This document shows positions 48,555-60,477 of a stretch of DNA of 64,000 bases, one piece after another. The notes beneath the pieces are model-generated. The model saw nothing but the letters and a program-made list of their open reading frames with translations, ran no database searches and was not told the DNA's origin. Each line of letters starts with the position of its first letter. Position 1 is the stretch's first letter. The stretch is from Geosiphon pyriformis. Taxonomy: Eukaryota > Glomeromycota > Glomeromycetes > Archaeosporales > Geosiphonaceae. The translations under genes and the position numbers were made by a program. Location: the NCBI GenBank assembly GCA_016748015.1, contig JAAOMT010000003.1, forward strand, positions 1,434,147 to 1,498,146. The letters are read 5' to 3'.

Positions 48555-50105
48555 CGTCAGAAATATTAACATTTTAGCATTCAACCAATGGAAAAAAGAT
48601 TTAAACCTTCAAAGCTCACCTTCTTTTGTGCGTTTGGACTCATTTCTGTGTTGATTTTTTACAGATCATGGCATCTAAAACTCTTTAGAATTAGTATCTC
48701 TGAATTGCTAAAGTCGACAACTTTAAGTGTTTATCATCCAAATCACAATTTTACTACATTAGTGATTACTCGAAAAGGAAAAAATATATCGTCTCTTAAA
48801 TTTTCTCATGATAAATATGATTTTAGATTTATAAAACGCCAAAATCATGATTCTCCAAAATTTAAAGGACAACCTAGTAGTTTTTCATCGCCTTATCCAC
48901 AAAAAAAGATAGTTACAGACCTTAAAATAATCTCATTTTTGCGTGATATGGCAAGGTACGCAAATTTGGGCTATTGTTTGGATAATAATGAAGTTGGAAA
49001 GGCTATCAAAGGAAGGACCGATATTAAAGGTTTAGTTACATATCATATTATTTTTTTTACATCGTCTAGAAAGCTTAAATTCATTGTTATCCAACATTAT
49101 TTTACCTTTCTTTATAAATAGCTGATGTTTTCATAGATTCGGTTGATAGAGTGGTCATTGCCTATTTCAAAGGGCCGATCTTAACTTTGGGTCAATGGAA
49201 AACTAGGGGAATCAATTTGACACAATATAAAACAAATTTTGGAGAAGCAGTGGATATCAGATGGTATAAAAACGTCCTGACTATGACTCCACTACTTCTA
49301 GAAAAGATTAAATATCTTTTAACCACGGAGAACCCTTACTTAAAAGAAAGGCCACATCCAATTGTTTATTTTACCGGTCATGGGATTGGCGGTGGTATGT
49401 AATAGGAAATTCAAATTTTTTTATGAACAAACATTAATAGACTCCAAAATAACTCAAAATTGTAAAATATTTTTTGTTATTTTCAAATAAAGCATTTGCT
49501 ATATTAGCAGCTCTAGAATTCAAATACGCTCTTCAAAACAACGAATACAAATTTCCTGAGCTTGATTACGATATTAAAGTTGTAACGTTTGGACAACCGC
49601 GGATTGGAACGCCTAACTTTGCAGAATATATAAATAAACATTTGAATGTGTTTCGTGTTACACATACTGATGACTTTGTCCCACAAAATGGAAACCCCAG
49701 AGGAGAATTTGAGCACCATGAATTGGAATATTGGATTTCAGAACCTGATTGTCATTGTGATGGTTCAATTAAAAATCCAAAGTCATTGATTGAGTATGAT
49801 AAAGCTCTTTTTATTTGCCATGGAGTCAAGCGAAATATTGTTGCTAGAACGGGGGAAAACTTGGTTTGTATTTGATATCTATTTAATTTGCTGGTTTATG
49901 TTAAGGTAATTCCACAATTTAAATTCAATTGCCTATAAATGTATTATTTTTTAATGAAGGAATGCAATGCTGGTCAGCCTATTTCAAATAACCGACTGAT
50001 GTCCCCACATTATGGACCTTATTTCAACATAAAAATGCGTGAATGCTTTGGTGGTGATCTTTGAAGATAATTGTCTGAAATATATTTAAAAGGGGTTTAT
50101 TACAT
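48555..50105 (+). repeat. Right arm of a large inverted duplication
   Basis: Counterpart of 46205-47760; contains lipase-like gene 4. Introns 1 and 3 and the 3' flank match the left arm closely, with only scattered differences. Confidence 0.85.
48588..50064 (+). CDS. Class-3 lipase-like protein 4, nucleophile Ser replaced by Gly
   Basis: Inverted near-copy of gene 3. Exons 48588-49029, 49137-49394, 49493-49863 and 49960-50064 give 391 residues. Signal-anchor span (FFCAFGLISVLIFY) at the start. Landmarks: MARYANLGYC, VVIAYFKGPILTLGQW, IVYFTGHGIGGAFAILAALEF, VVTFGQPRIG, FRVTHTDDFVPQ, HHELEYWI and SPHYGPYFN. The serine of the elbow is again Gly while Asp and His remain. Exon 1, the last half of exon 3, exon 4 and the introns are nearly identical to gene 3. 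The windows at about 49187-49262 and 49520-49578 differ at most residues. The frame is intact throughout, so the copy looks functional as a protein. Confidence 0.88.
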
Positions 50106-51195
50106 AATTCTCAAAATTTTTTAATTAATTCTATTCGATAATTTTACATTTGTAAATTTGCTATTTTTTAAAATTTTCTCTGAAGCTTTTTGATATTCAC
50201 ATTTTCTAAAACGTTTCCAATTCAACTTGGGAAATAAAAAAAAGTGTAGATCTGCATTTTAACACAACTTAGGAGCTTTGATTTTTTGATGTTCTTTATG
50301 GTTGAGATTGACGGGTGCCCAATCTGGTTTATCTCTCTTCAAACAATCATTTTAGATCCTATTTTTGTTTTTTACTAAAAGTTTCATGTCAAATCGGATA
50401 GTAAGCAAATTTATTAATTTTTACTTTGTGAAATTACCTGAAATTCAAAAATTTTCCGCTTTTGAGTACATCTTTGTTCCATTTTGTTATCAAAAACTTT
50501 GAAAATTCTTGAAAATTTTATATTTTTTATAACGCTAAAATTTCAAACTGATTCAAGTTTTTCTATTTCTTTTAAATAAAATTTAATGAAAATTAAGAAT
50601 TCATGAGTTTTAAAAATTGTTATATGAAGTATTTTATTCAAATGAAATTTATTTTAAAAAAATAGGTTGAAAAAACTGCATATTAAAAACAAAAAGGCTG
50701 AACAGTTAAAATAAAGATAAAAACTTTTAATCTTTTATAAGATTTATTATGTCATAAATCAAAAAGTTTTAAGACTAATAACAGACAGAACTAAAAACAA
50801 GAATAAACATAACTAAAAATAAATAGGAAGAAATTTAAGCAAAGCATAATTTAATAAGAGTTTTGCTAAAAATAAAAAACTATTCTAACTTGAAAGATGT
50901 AATTTTTAAAAAAAACATAATAATAATTCATCATTAGCATATTATTATTATTATATCTTATTATTATAGCATTTTATGTAAAAAAAATTGTATCAAATTT
51001 CTTAAAAAAATCCGAAAAAACCTCTAAAAACAAGATGTCTAATAAAATGAATAACGACATGAGAATTCCTATTTGTAGAACTTTCAAGGAAGAAAAACAA
51101 AAAAATTAATTCCTCGAATAATAATTTTCATTGCTTTACATGAGGTATATTGTGATGTTCCATCAAGTTACCTATTATTTGTAGTTGCCATTTTT

Positions 51196-51237
<42 letters not shown>

Positions 51238-51600
51238 GAAGAAATTCCTATTCTGTTGTCGCTATTAAATTTATTTTATAAAATATGTAATACAATTTGT
51301 TAACTTTCATTGAATCCTTTTGAACTTTGGAATTAACCGGGTTGTCATGGTTTAGGCTAAGCTAACTTGCCGAACAAATAAGTCGATTCTGGAAAAAAAG
51401 CGGTACGGCAGAATCATTACCACTATTTATATTTTGTGATTTCATTTGTGAGTCACACAGTTGAATTTTTAAAACTCTTTTACTTTAATAAACGAGTCAA
51501 TAATAATAGAAACATTTCAAAAACATAATAGAAATAAGCGTATTATAAAAGTGCTTATTCTAAACCATCAAATTCATTTAATAAAATTACATTTAGTTAC
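50106..51600. other. Intergenic, with an ATT microsatellite
   Basis: About 1.5 kb with no gene evidence. An ATT run lies at about 51197-51235. Confidence 0.5.
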
Positions 51601-52482
51601 CTATAGTACATTATTCTCGGATAAAAATTCGCTAATTTCTTCCTCATACTGTTGAGTATGAGTGGCCCAATGCCTAACATGATCACTTTTTTCAAAAGAA
51701 ACCCTTTTGGTAACATAACCTTCATTCAAACTTCTTTTTACATATTTTTCGACTTCTTGATATGGAACTAAGTCATCTGTTTTGGAAAACACAAATAATC
51801 TAGGACAATTGGTTGCCTCCTCTTGAAACAATGCATGCTCACAAAATGGTAGGAATGACTTAGTTCTCGTGAAGTAATAATAAAGTATCAAAAATGGAGT
51901 AATTAGTAAAACAAGAAATCTGACCAAAACCATTGTAAAGAATTTTTTCATTGGATTTGTTTGAACCGATGTAAATAGTTTGTGAAAATTTAAAACACCA
52001 GAGTGACCTGGTGCTGAATCAAGAATCACAGCTGAAAATTGAAGTGGAAGATTTGAGTTGCGACAAGCGGCCACTAAACCGGCCATTCCAATTGTACCTC
52101 CGTTTGAAAGAGCGTGAGCGATAAGTTTGGGTTGTTGCTTGATTGACGGATTGCTCGAAATAATTGTTTCTTGATCATCACTAATATTTGATGTAATTAA
52201 ACCGAACTCCTTCAAAAATGGAATAAAGCCCGCAGCGGCACGAGTTGCTGTCAGGGGGAAATAAACATAAGGGTAACCGGTCGAGATCCAGTATAAAATG
52301 TGAAAATTCCCTTTCTTTCTCCAATAAGAAGCAACCTTGGAAACATGTCGAAGTGTACAATTAGTCCATCCAAACATGATTACAACGTTTATGGGGCCGA
52401 GTGCGGGTGTTGGATTTTGGCATCGCTCAATGTATAATGGAAGGTTGGGGGCAATTTGTTCAATTATCGGGTTTGACATCAT
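51601..52482 (-). CDS. DUF829/TMEM53-family alpha/beta-hydrolase
   Basis: Single-exon, 293-residue member of the DUF829 (TMEM53-like) family, found in fungi and animals, some of them at the nuclear envelope. The alpha/beta-hydrolase fold is visible: INVVIMFGWTNC (strand and oxyanion region), LIAHALSNGG with nucleophile Ser126 in the HxxSNGG elbow typical of this family, AVILDSAPG, RLFVFSKTDDLVP with Asp236/237, and KSDHVRHW with His268. A hydrophobic stretch at about residues 182-203 (FTMVLVRFLVLLITPFLILYY) could be a membrane span or re-entrant helix. The catalytic triad is complete, unlike the lipase-like cluster next door. ATG 52482 is the first of two adjacent Met codons. The substrate is unknown. 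Confidence 0.9.
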   Translation of the reverse strand: MMSNPIIEQIAPNLPLYIERCQNPTPALGPINVVIMFGWTNCTLRHVSKVASYWRKKGNFHILYWISTGYPYVYFPLTATRAAAGFIPFLKEFGLITSNISDDQETIISSNPSIKQQPKLIAHALSNGGTIGMAGLVAACRNSNLPLQFSAVILDSAPGHSGVLNFHKLFTSVQTNPMKKFFTMVLVRFLVLLITPFLILYYYFTRTKSFLPFCEHALFQEEATNCPRLFVFSKTDDLVPYQEVEKYVKRSLNEGYVTKRVSFEKSDHVRHWATHTQQYEEEISEFLSENNVL

Positions 52483-53210
52483 GTGGCGGTGCGATTCAAA
52501 AGAGTTGGAAATTAAGTTAAATAGAAAGAAATTAAGATTCGATACTGGATTTTTGAAAAAAAAACGGTCTATTTATATTAATCCCTCCAATTTGAGTATC
52601 CTAAAAATTAGACCTCAGAAACTTATTTCGTATGTAATACGTGTTTGTAATAGCCATTGACTATTATTATTAAAAACGGAAGTTGATCACTGGAAAATCT
52701 TTTAACCTCGAGTTTAAATTTTGTTCAATTACTCAATGATAAATTCGTCATTGAAATGACTAAAATATATGCAAGATTATGTATTCCTCATAAACAAGTG
52801 TGAATTTTCAGATAATCTTACTTTTGAAGTTTCTAACATTTAGTTGAATCCTTAATAGAAAAAAATCATTGAGTGAATAAATTATAATTATTCCAATTCA
52901 CATTTAATTAAATGAATTACAAATATTCGGGTTAGAATTTCGCCGTTTATCGCTAAAAATATTTCCATCTTTCCAGAATTTTCTAAATACGTTGAAATTT
53001 TAAAGATTTCAAATGGTCAAAAAAGTGAGTTTAATTCCACTTATAAAATTGATAAACAATAAATCACAATTATATGACATTTTAGTTTTTTAATTAATAA
53101 TGAATTCATGATTTAAGCATTTTTTATAAGGAAAAATACTTGAATTTCAACTATTGTATTAAATTAGCATCTTAGCTTTTAATTTTAATTTTATATTATC
53201 ATAGCTATTA

Positions 53211-53255
<45 letters not shown>

Positions 53256-55153
53256 TTTTAATTTATTATTTTTATATTTCAAATTATTTTTAAATTAAAT
53301 CATAAGTTTTTATAAGTATTATTTAGTTTACTATAACCTTATTATTTTTATAAAAAAAGAAATTAATTAAATAAATCATTTGTTTTAAATCATTTTTTAT
53401 TAATTTATAAAAATAAATAATATAAATAATTATGCTCTTATTATTAATAACTATATTTTTAATTATAAATATATTTTTTATAAGTTATAACCATTAATAA
53501 AATTATCTTTAAAATTGTATTTTTGAAACTTTTATATTTTTTTAAAATTAAACTATTTGTTAAAATAATATTGTATTTTTGCTAAAATAATAATTTTTTT
53601 ATCAATTTAAGTTTTTTTGATTATTCTATTTTTTATATTATAATATATTATTAAATTTTGTTTATAAATTATATTTTTTGGCTATAAATATAAAAATTAT
53701 TTGTTTTATTACTTTTTGAAATAATATTATTTTTAAAAAAAACTTTACATATATTAAATAATTATTATAATTTAATTTAAATTTTTAAACAAATAATATA
53801 TGTAATTTTTATTATATAAGATTTTAATTATATAATAAATAAATATTATATTTATAATATATTAACAAAAATTTTATTTTATGTTTAATTAAAACTTTTT
53901 TGGTTGTTTTTTATTTAATGTAATTTAATTATTATATATTAAAAATAATTTATTTAATAAACTATATATACAATTTTTTCTTTTTTGTATTTTTATGATT
54001 ATCTCTAAAACAAAAAGTAAAAAAGTTGTAATTTTTTTATTTTATGAAGCACCTAATTAATAAGATACTTACAGCTATTAAAATTGTTTAATAGTATTTT
54101 ATAAAAGTGCTTTTCTTAAATAAATTAATAATAAACCAGTTTTCTGCTCGTTTTAAAACACTATTTTTGTTTTTAGTTAAAAATTTTTTCTTCTAAAATA
54201 TTTTTAAAGAATTTTATCTGAAACAGTTCTGGTGTAATCTCTGTTTTATTTAAAAATTCTATAATACTTTATAAAAAACTGATAACTCAGTTATTTTTTT
54301 AACTTACTTTTCACCACTGCTTAAATAACTAAAAAACCAAGACATCCAAAAAACAAACTCTTTAAATCTTTACTATAACTAATAAAACTTTTTTGAAATA
54401 CTAAAGATCTTTTTTTGATTCTAATTCTGTTGTTTTAAAGTTTGCTTTTTTTTATGGAAAATAAAATTTTGATTTTTTCGATTTTTTGGTTTTTTTGCCA
54501 ATTTTGTATTACTCATAAAATTTTATGTTAAGACTGCTATTTCTTTTGTTTTTTTTGTTACTGCTGTAATTATTATTTTTTTGTTAGCTTTAAGTTAGCG
54601 TTTTTAAAATTTGAACTGATAAAATTAGTCTTGTTAATTATATCTGTTATTAAATTTATTGGTGCTTTAAATTTTTTGGTTATATAATGTCAATTAGAGT
54701 TTTTTCTTTTTTAAATAGTAATTAAAGGAAAAAATTCTTTTATTAGGAAAGATATCACTATTTTTGGAAAAATTGTTGGTAGTTTAAGTAAAAATATTGT
54801 TAATCTTAAAATAAAATATGATATAAATAGTTTTTTTAATGATAAAATAATTAATATTTAATTAATAATAAGAATACTTTTGCTAAAATAATAATACTTT
54901 GAAAATTGTAGATTTCTAATATTAAATTTGATGCAAATTAAACTATTATATAGTTAACTGATTTGATTTTTGGTAGTTATAATTTGATTGTAATTATATT
55001 AAAGATATCTGTTTCGAATCAATTTACTTTTGTAGTTTTAATATAATTTTGCCTTAATTAAAATCATGTCTGATCACATGTAAAAACATATAAGTTGCAT
55101 TTAATTAAGAATTTTTTACAATCATATTGTATTAAATAATAATTGGGTCACAT

Positions 55154-55186
<33 letters not shown>

Positions 55187-57669
55187 ATTAATTATTTAAA
55201 TAGATATTTATCTAATTTTTTTATTTTTTAAAATATTTATTTATCTTAAATATTTGTTTGCACTTATTTTTTTATTATTTCTTTGTAAAATTCTATTTAA
55301 TATAATTTATTATAACTAAATATAATTAATAAATGATTTTTAACATTATAAATATTTAAAAAATAAGTTTTACATCTATTTTTGAATTGAAAATTTTTTT
55401 TAAGCAAACCAATAACTAAATTAGAAATATACTTAATTTGAGTCTTAAAAAAAATATATATTTATAATTATAATAAAACTTATTTTAATAGCCAAAAAAA
55501 CAACCAAATCTACCAAAAATTTAATTTTTTTACTATAAATTCCATAGATTTTGAAAATCAACTCTAATATTTTTGGCAATAACATTGAAAGAATTGAAAA
55601 TATATAATAGAAAAAAGACAAGAATTTTAACATTAAACATTAATACAACAAACCAATTTACAAAAATTTTATATACAACAAAAAACTTAAAAAAAGGCTT
55701 AAATAAATTGAAAAAAAAACAATTTTACAATTTGCAGCCAAATAATCCAAATTCAAAAATTTTTTATTAAATATAATATTTTTACAGAGTATTAGTTTTA
55801 ATAATAACATTATTAAAAACTTTCTTAGACTTAAAAATAACAACAAATCTTTAATAATAATTAGTATTAGAAAATTAAAAAATAAACAAGTCTAATTACA
55901 GATTTAAAAAACTAAATTACTAATTTTAAAAATAATACAGTTAACCAATTTAGTCTTAAATATATATATTGACTTCTTTTTAATTAAAAAAGAGAAAAAT
56001 TCAAATATATATTTTTATATTAGTACCAATTAATAAATAAAAGCAATATTAAAAGCTTTAAAAGACTTGAAATATACAATAACATATTGCTATAAACCAG
56101 CAAGTCTTAAAAACATTAAAAATATTCTTAATATTAAGAAAATACTTTAAAAAATATTATGAAAACTATAGCAACAAAACCAAAGCTGAAACTGCAAAAA
56201 ATTTCGCAAATTTAAAAATGGCAAAAAAAAATTATTAAGTTTAATTTTAACAATATTATTTAAAGAGACTTAAAATAGAAACTTTACATAAAAATTCTCA
56301 ATATGATTTTTAGAAACTAGTTTCAAATTATTAAAACCATGTAAAAATTAAAATACAGTTTTAATTAATTTTAAAAGTAGTGCTTATTCAAAAAAAATTT
56401 GTTAATTGAAAATAGTTTTTAAGCACTATTAAAACCAATATTGTTTTTTATTTTATCAAAGTTTGAGAAAATTTAAAAATTAACTTATTATTTTGTTAGC
56501 TTATATAATTTTTAATTTTCTTTAATATGACTTTTATTGGTAATTTGATTCCAAAATTCCTGTTAGGCCCAGTTTCACAGTTTTGAGACATGAAAAAATA
56601 GAAAATTTCTTAATTAGAAAAAGACTACTTCAATGTTTCAGTAGTCAGATTGCCGGTTTGAGAGTCGTTCTATTAGTGTGTGACCATTTGTAGCCATAGC
56701 TCTAAATATTACCTGAAAAAAGTTAGCTTCATACTTGAATTAAATTAATCAGAATAGCATGGTAAATTCTTGAACCTTAATATTTTTTGATCTCAGAATT
56801 ACGCAAAGTTTCAAAATCCTCCCAATTGTGATATCAAATCTACTTTTCTCTCGCATTGCTTGCAACCCATTTATCTCCTTCACATGGACATAATGTTCAG
56901 AGGTCAAAAAAAGATTATCTATTTTTCAATATCCATTTTCGTCCAAAAACCTTTTCAGCAGGTCATCTGATCAGTAAAATTTGCCCACACATCATTTCTT
57001 TTATTTCTAAAACTTCATCTTTTAGCCGCTCGCTCGCATTTAAATATTGTGTATTATTTTAACCAATAATAATATGGTACTAACCGTTGTATTGGACAGA
57101 TCATCAAATTGTGCTAATTTTTTTTTGACCATGTAATGTTGCTTCTCTTTACTATTTTGGACCTATACATGAATTATTAATAAAAAAAAACGTTTTTTGG
57201 TATTGTGTGTTACTATGGCACAGTTTTTTAAAGAAGGAGCTAAACCAAGTTTCATCGGGTTGTGCTCCATAAATTGATAATTTGAATACTGTTATGTGGG
57301 AAATGAAAAATTAAAGATATCGGTAATGAAGTAAGTGAGCAACTCGGATTTTAACGTTCCGGATATCCGTTTAAAGAGCGAGAGAGAGATCCACATCAAA
57401 TTATAATTTATACCTCATGAAGATCACCTGTACCAGTTTTTGCTGATCTCACGAAATAAAAACCCCAAAAAATAAAAATTCCTCCTCAGTTCTAACTTAT
57501 CATTATTTTTCATTTCTGATAGTATATCAATTTGAAGCAAAAAGACAATGGCATTCACATATCTGACTAAATAATAACGTTATTCTTTTCGCTGTTGAAA
57601 ATTTAATTTTTTAATAATATCGTAACCGTCTTAATAAAACACTCTTTGGGACAATTGATCTTTCTCTAC
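52483..57669. other. Long AT-rich desert
   Basis: About 5.2 kb with no supportable gene. It is extremely AT-rich from about 53000 to 56540, with a TTA/ATT microsatellite of about 15 units at 53208-53256 and an AAAT run at about 55157-55182. The region 56540-57669 is less AT-rich and includes the upstream region of the NAD kinase gene; open frames there (for example 56856-57062) show no signature. Confidence 0.5.
53208..53256. repeat. ATT microsatellite, about 16 units
   Basis: Uninterrupted run of ATT in the desert upstream of the NAD kinase gene. Confidence 0.9.
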
Positions 57670-58030
57670 ATGATGAAATCATTAATCATTGACACACCAA
57701 ACAAATGTTCAGCCATTTTCAGTGACACTAGGACTAAAACTGCTCAAAGGGAAGGATTAATTTCAAGCTCCCCTGAACCCGCTGAAAATATTATCAAATT
57801 ATTTTTTGAGATTGGAAGTTTAGTTGTCACGTTTTTGGTTATCTTGGCACTAAGATTACAACGAGTTAATAAATTTCGTTTAAGAATAAAAGAAGAAAAT
57901 AATAGAAATTCGAAAAATCCTTTACGCGGAAAAATTGAAAATTTACAGATCTTGAACAGCGCCAAGAAAGAATTCGGTCTAAAAAGCTCATGGTCTTCAT
58001 TTACAACAACAACAACAACAACAACAACAA

Positions 58031-58074
<44 letters not shown>

Positions 58075-60477
58075 CGATCATCATCATCATCAGCATCATC
58101 AAAAAGTTTGACTAATATGGTAAAGAATTTAATCAACTCTAACAGTAACTTCGCTAGAACAATATCGTCGAAAGCAACCATCTTAGCTTTGTCTTCCCCG
58201 CCTCCTTTACCCTCTAAGCAAGACCTTTTGCAAACAAGCGCCAAAGCCTCAAAGAAACTTAAAAATAATAAATCAAAAACAGCTTCTTCTCCTACTACAA
58301 ACGTTTCAACAGCTGAAATGTCAACTACGATGGAAACAGGTAATCGATCTCAATCACCAATAATCACACCAAAGTCATCATATTTTGTTCATTCCCACTT
58401 GGATCCGTCTGTTCTTGCTTCAACCACCGAATTTTCAAGAAAGGGTAGCAAAGAGCATCAAACTACTGATTATTCTGAATTAGCAGAAACAGCCGTTGGT
58501 GTCCGAGAGATTGCGAAAGAATTGGGTGAGTCTTCAAGCCTCATGGAACAGGGTCGCGTACATTATTTTCCTTTGAAATTTACGGATTCTTTAGCATAGG
58601 GTTAAATTCTTAATTTTAGAATCCAAATTTCGATTGACATTCATGACTGCCATCCTAAGGAAACAATTTCTCATCTTAAAGTTCATTTTCAGGTCGAGCT
58701 CATATTCAGTTAGTCATAAAAACTGTCATGATCGTGACGAAACCAGGGGACCTTCGCCTAATCAAATTCACCCGAGAGCTTGCCATGTATTTGATTAACA
58801 CTCCAAGATATGGTAAAGATCATGGCGTTACCGTATTCGTGGATCAACGTTTCAAAGATGAGAAACGTTTCAAATATAAAGAACTCTTACAGAACTGCCC
58901 TTTGGTCAAAGAGAATCTAAAATTCTGGACAAGCGAATTATGTGCCTCTCGATCAGAAATTTTTAATCTCATTTTGACAGTGAGTTTAAACCTTTGATTT
59001 CTTAGTTTCTTCGAACTTCTGACATAGCAAAAAGTTATATTCTATTATTAAATTTGTTTCAATAGCTGGGCGGTGATGGAACAGTTCTATATACTTCATG
59101 GCTTTTTCAAAAAGTTGTACCACCAGTTATGCCGTTTCATCTGGGCTCTTTGGGTTTTCTCACCAATTTTAATTATCAAAATTACCCTGGACACCTCACC
59201 AATGCTATGGAAGAAGGTATTCGTGTCAATCTAAGGATGAGATTCACATGCACAATATATCGACGTGTTGTCGCCTCAGATAATAAGATGAAGGCGAAAA
59301 GATGTGGAGAAACTGGCAAAATTATAATGGAAAATTTAAAAAATGGGAACGGAAGTTGGGATGCTGTAGAGAGTGACTCGAAAATGGATTCAGAAAAATT
59401 GGCCCATCGATGTGAACATGATAAAGATTTACCTTGTTTCATCACGCAACCCGTTGGTACACATGAAGTATTAAACGATTTGGTAGTTGATCGTGGTGTT
59501 GGTCCGTATATGAGTCTATTGGAATTGTTTGGTAAGTTTCTTTGCATTCAGTTATTAAGTAAGATGATTAGGGAAATATCTGGTTAATATAATTGTTGGA
59601 AACAGGGGATAATGAACATCTAACAACTGTTCAAGCGGATGGTTTGGTGATAGCAACTCCAACTGGTTCCACGGCTTATTCAGTATCAGCTGGTGGCTCA
59701 CTAGTTCATCCCGAGATTTCTGCTCTTTTAATTACACCAATTTGTCCTCATACCTTATCATTTCGACCGATGTTATTGCCTGATACAATGGAATTACGAA
59801 TTTGTGTTCCATTCAATAGTCGAAGTACAGCGTGGGCAAGTTTTGATGGACGAGGTCGTGTTGAGTTGAAACGTAAGTCTCTATTCAAGTTAATCCTGTA
59901 TATTTCTTTGAAAACCTATATATATTTGATATAATATCATTAAACCATTAATAATTCTATTCTCTTTTTCAAATACTTGAAATCACTATTGATTTCTTTA
60001 TGCATTATAGAAGGAGACCATATAAAAGTCACTTCATCAAGGTTTCCATTTCCAACTGTGTGCGTTGATTCGCAATCAAAAGATTGGTTTAATTCTTTAT
60101 CTCGTTGTCTAAAATGGAATGAACGAGAACGTCAAAAAGGTTTTGTTTTTGTGGAGGATGACTTGACTGACAATGAAAATGAAGAAAAGAATGATATTTC
60201 TGGCGATGAAAAGTCCAATCTCTCCAGCAGTGACGATACATCAACAAAAGTCGGAGATTATAACGAAAAAGAAGATAAAACTAAAGTTTGTTCTGGTGAT
60301 AATACTCATAATCGTCAGCATATTGCCAAAATAAATTATCATCACGAACAACGTGCGTTCGCGTGTGTTGGCCGACATGACAGCAGCGAGACTGCCAGTG
60401 GGAGCAGTGAAAACAGTAGCGGCAGTGAAGAAGAATGGCGGGTTGTGGGACGTGGGAGACAACGTAAAAAAGAGTAA
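57670..60477 (+). CDS. NAD kinase with a long N-terminal extension and hydrophobic segment
   Basis: ATP-NAD kinase, making NADP from NAD. Five exons, 57670-58525, 58693-58979, 59066-59531, 59606-59872 and 60011-60477, join in frame to 780 residues. Core signatures: [33 protein letters not shown] (GGDGT, Asp385), [65 protein letters not shown] and [10 protein letters not shown]. The N-terminal 290 residues before the core include a likely membrane span at about 42-63 ([20 protein letters not shown]) and a poly-Thr/poly-Ser tract (about 112-140). An insert of about 50 residues lies between [14 protein letters not shown] and the [10 protein letters not shown] block. The C-terminus is acidic and Ser-rich. 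The upstream TTG-started extension was rejected in favour of ATG 57670; a second ATG follows directly. The membrane segment is unusual, since most NAD kinases are soluble or mitochondrial-matrix enzymes. Confidence 0.93.
58002..58095 (+). repeat. Coding ACA/TCA microsatellite in the NAD kinase gene
   Basis: Ten ACA codons run into a tract of TCA codons, encoding poly-Thr then poly-Ser. The same stretch reads as poly-Val/poly-Asp on the other strand, which explains the 166-codon shadow frame there. Confidence 0.9.

Noticed and set aside
57744-58244. Minus-strand open frame with poly-Val and poly-Asp
   Set aside because: Generated by the ACA/TCA microsatellite in NAD kinase exon 1; no domain.
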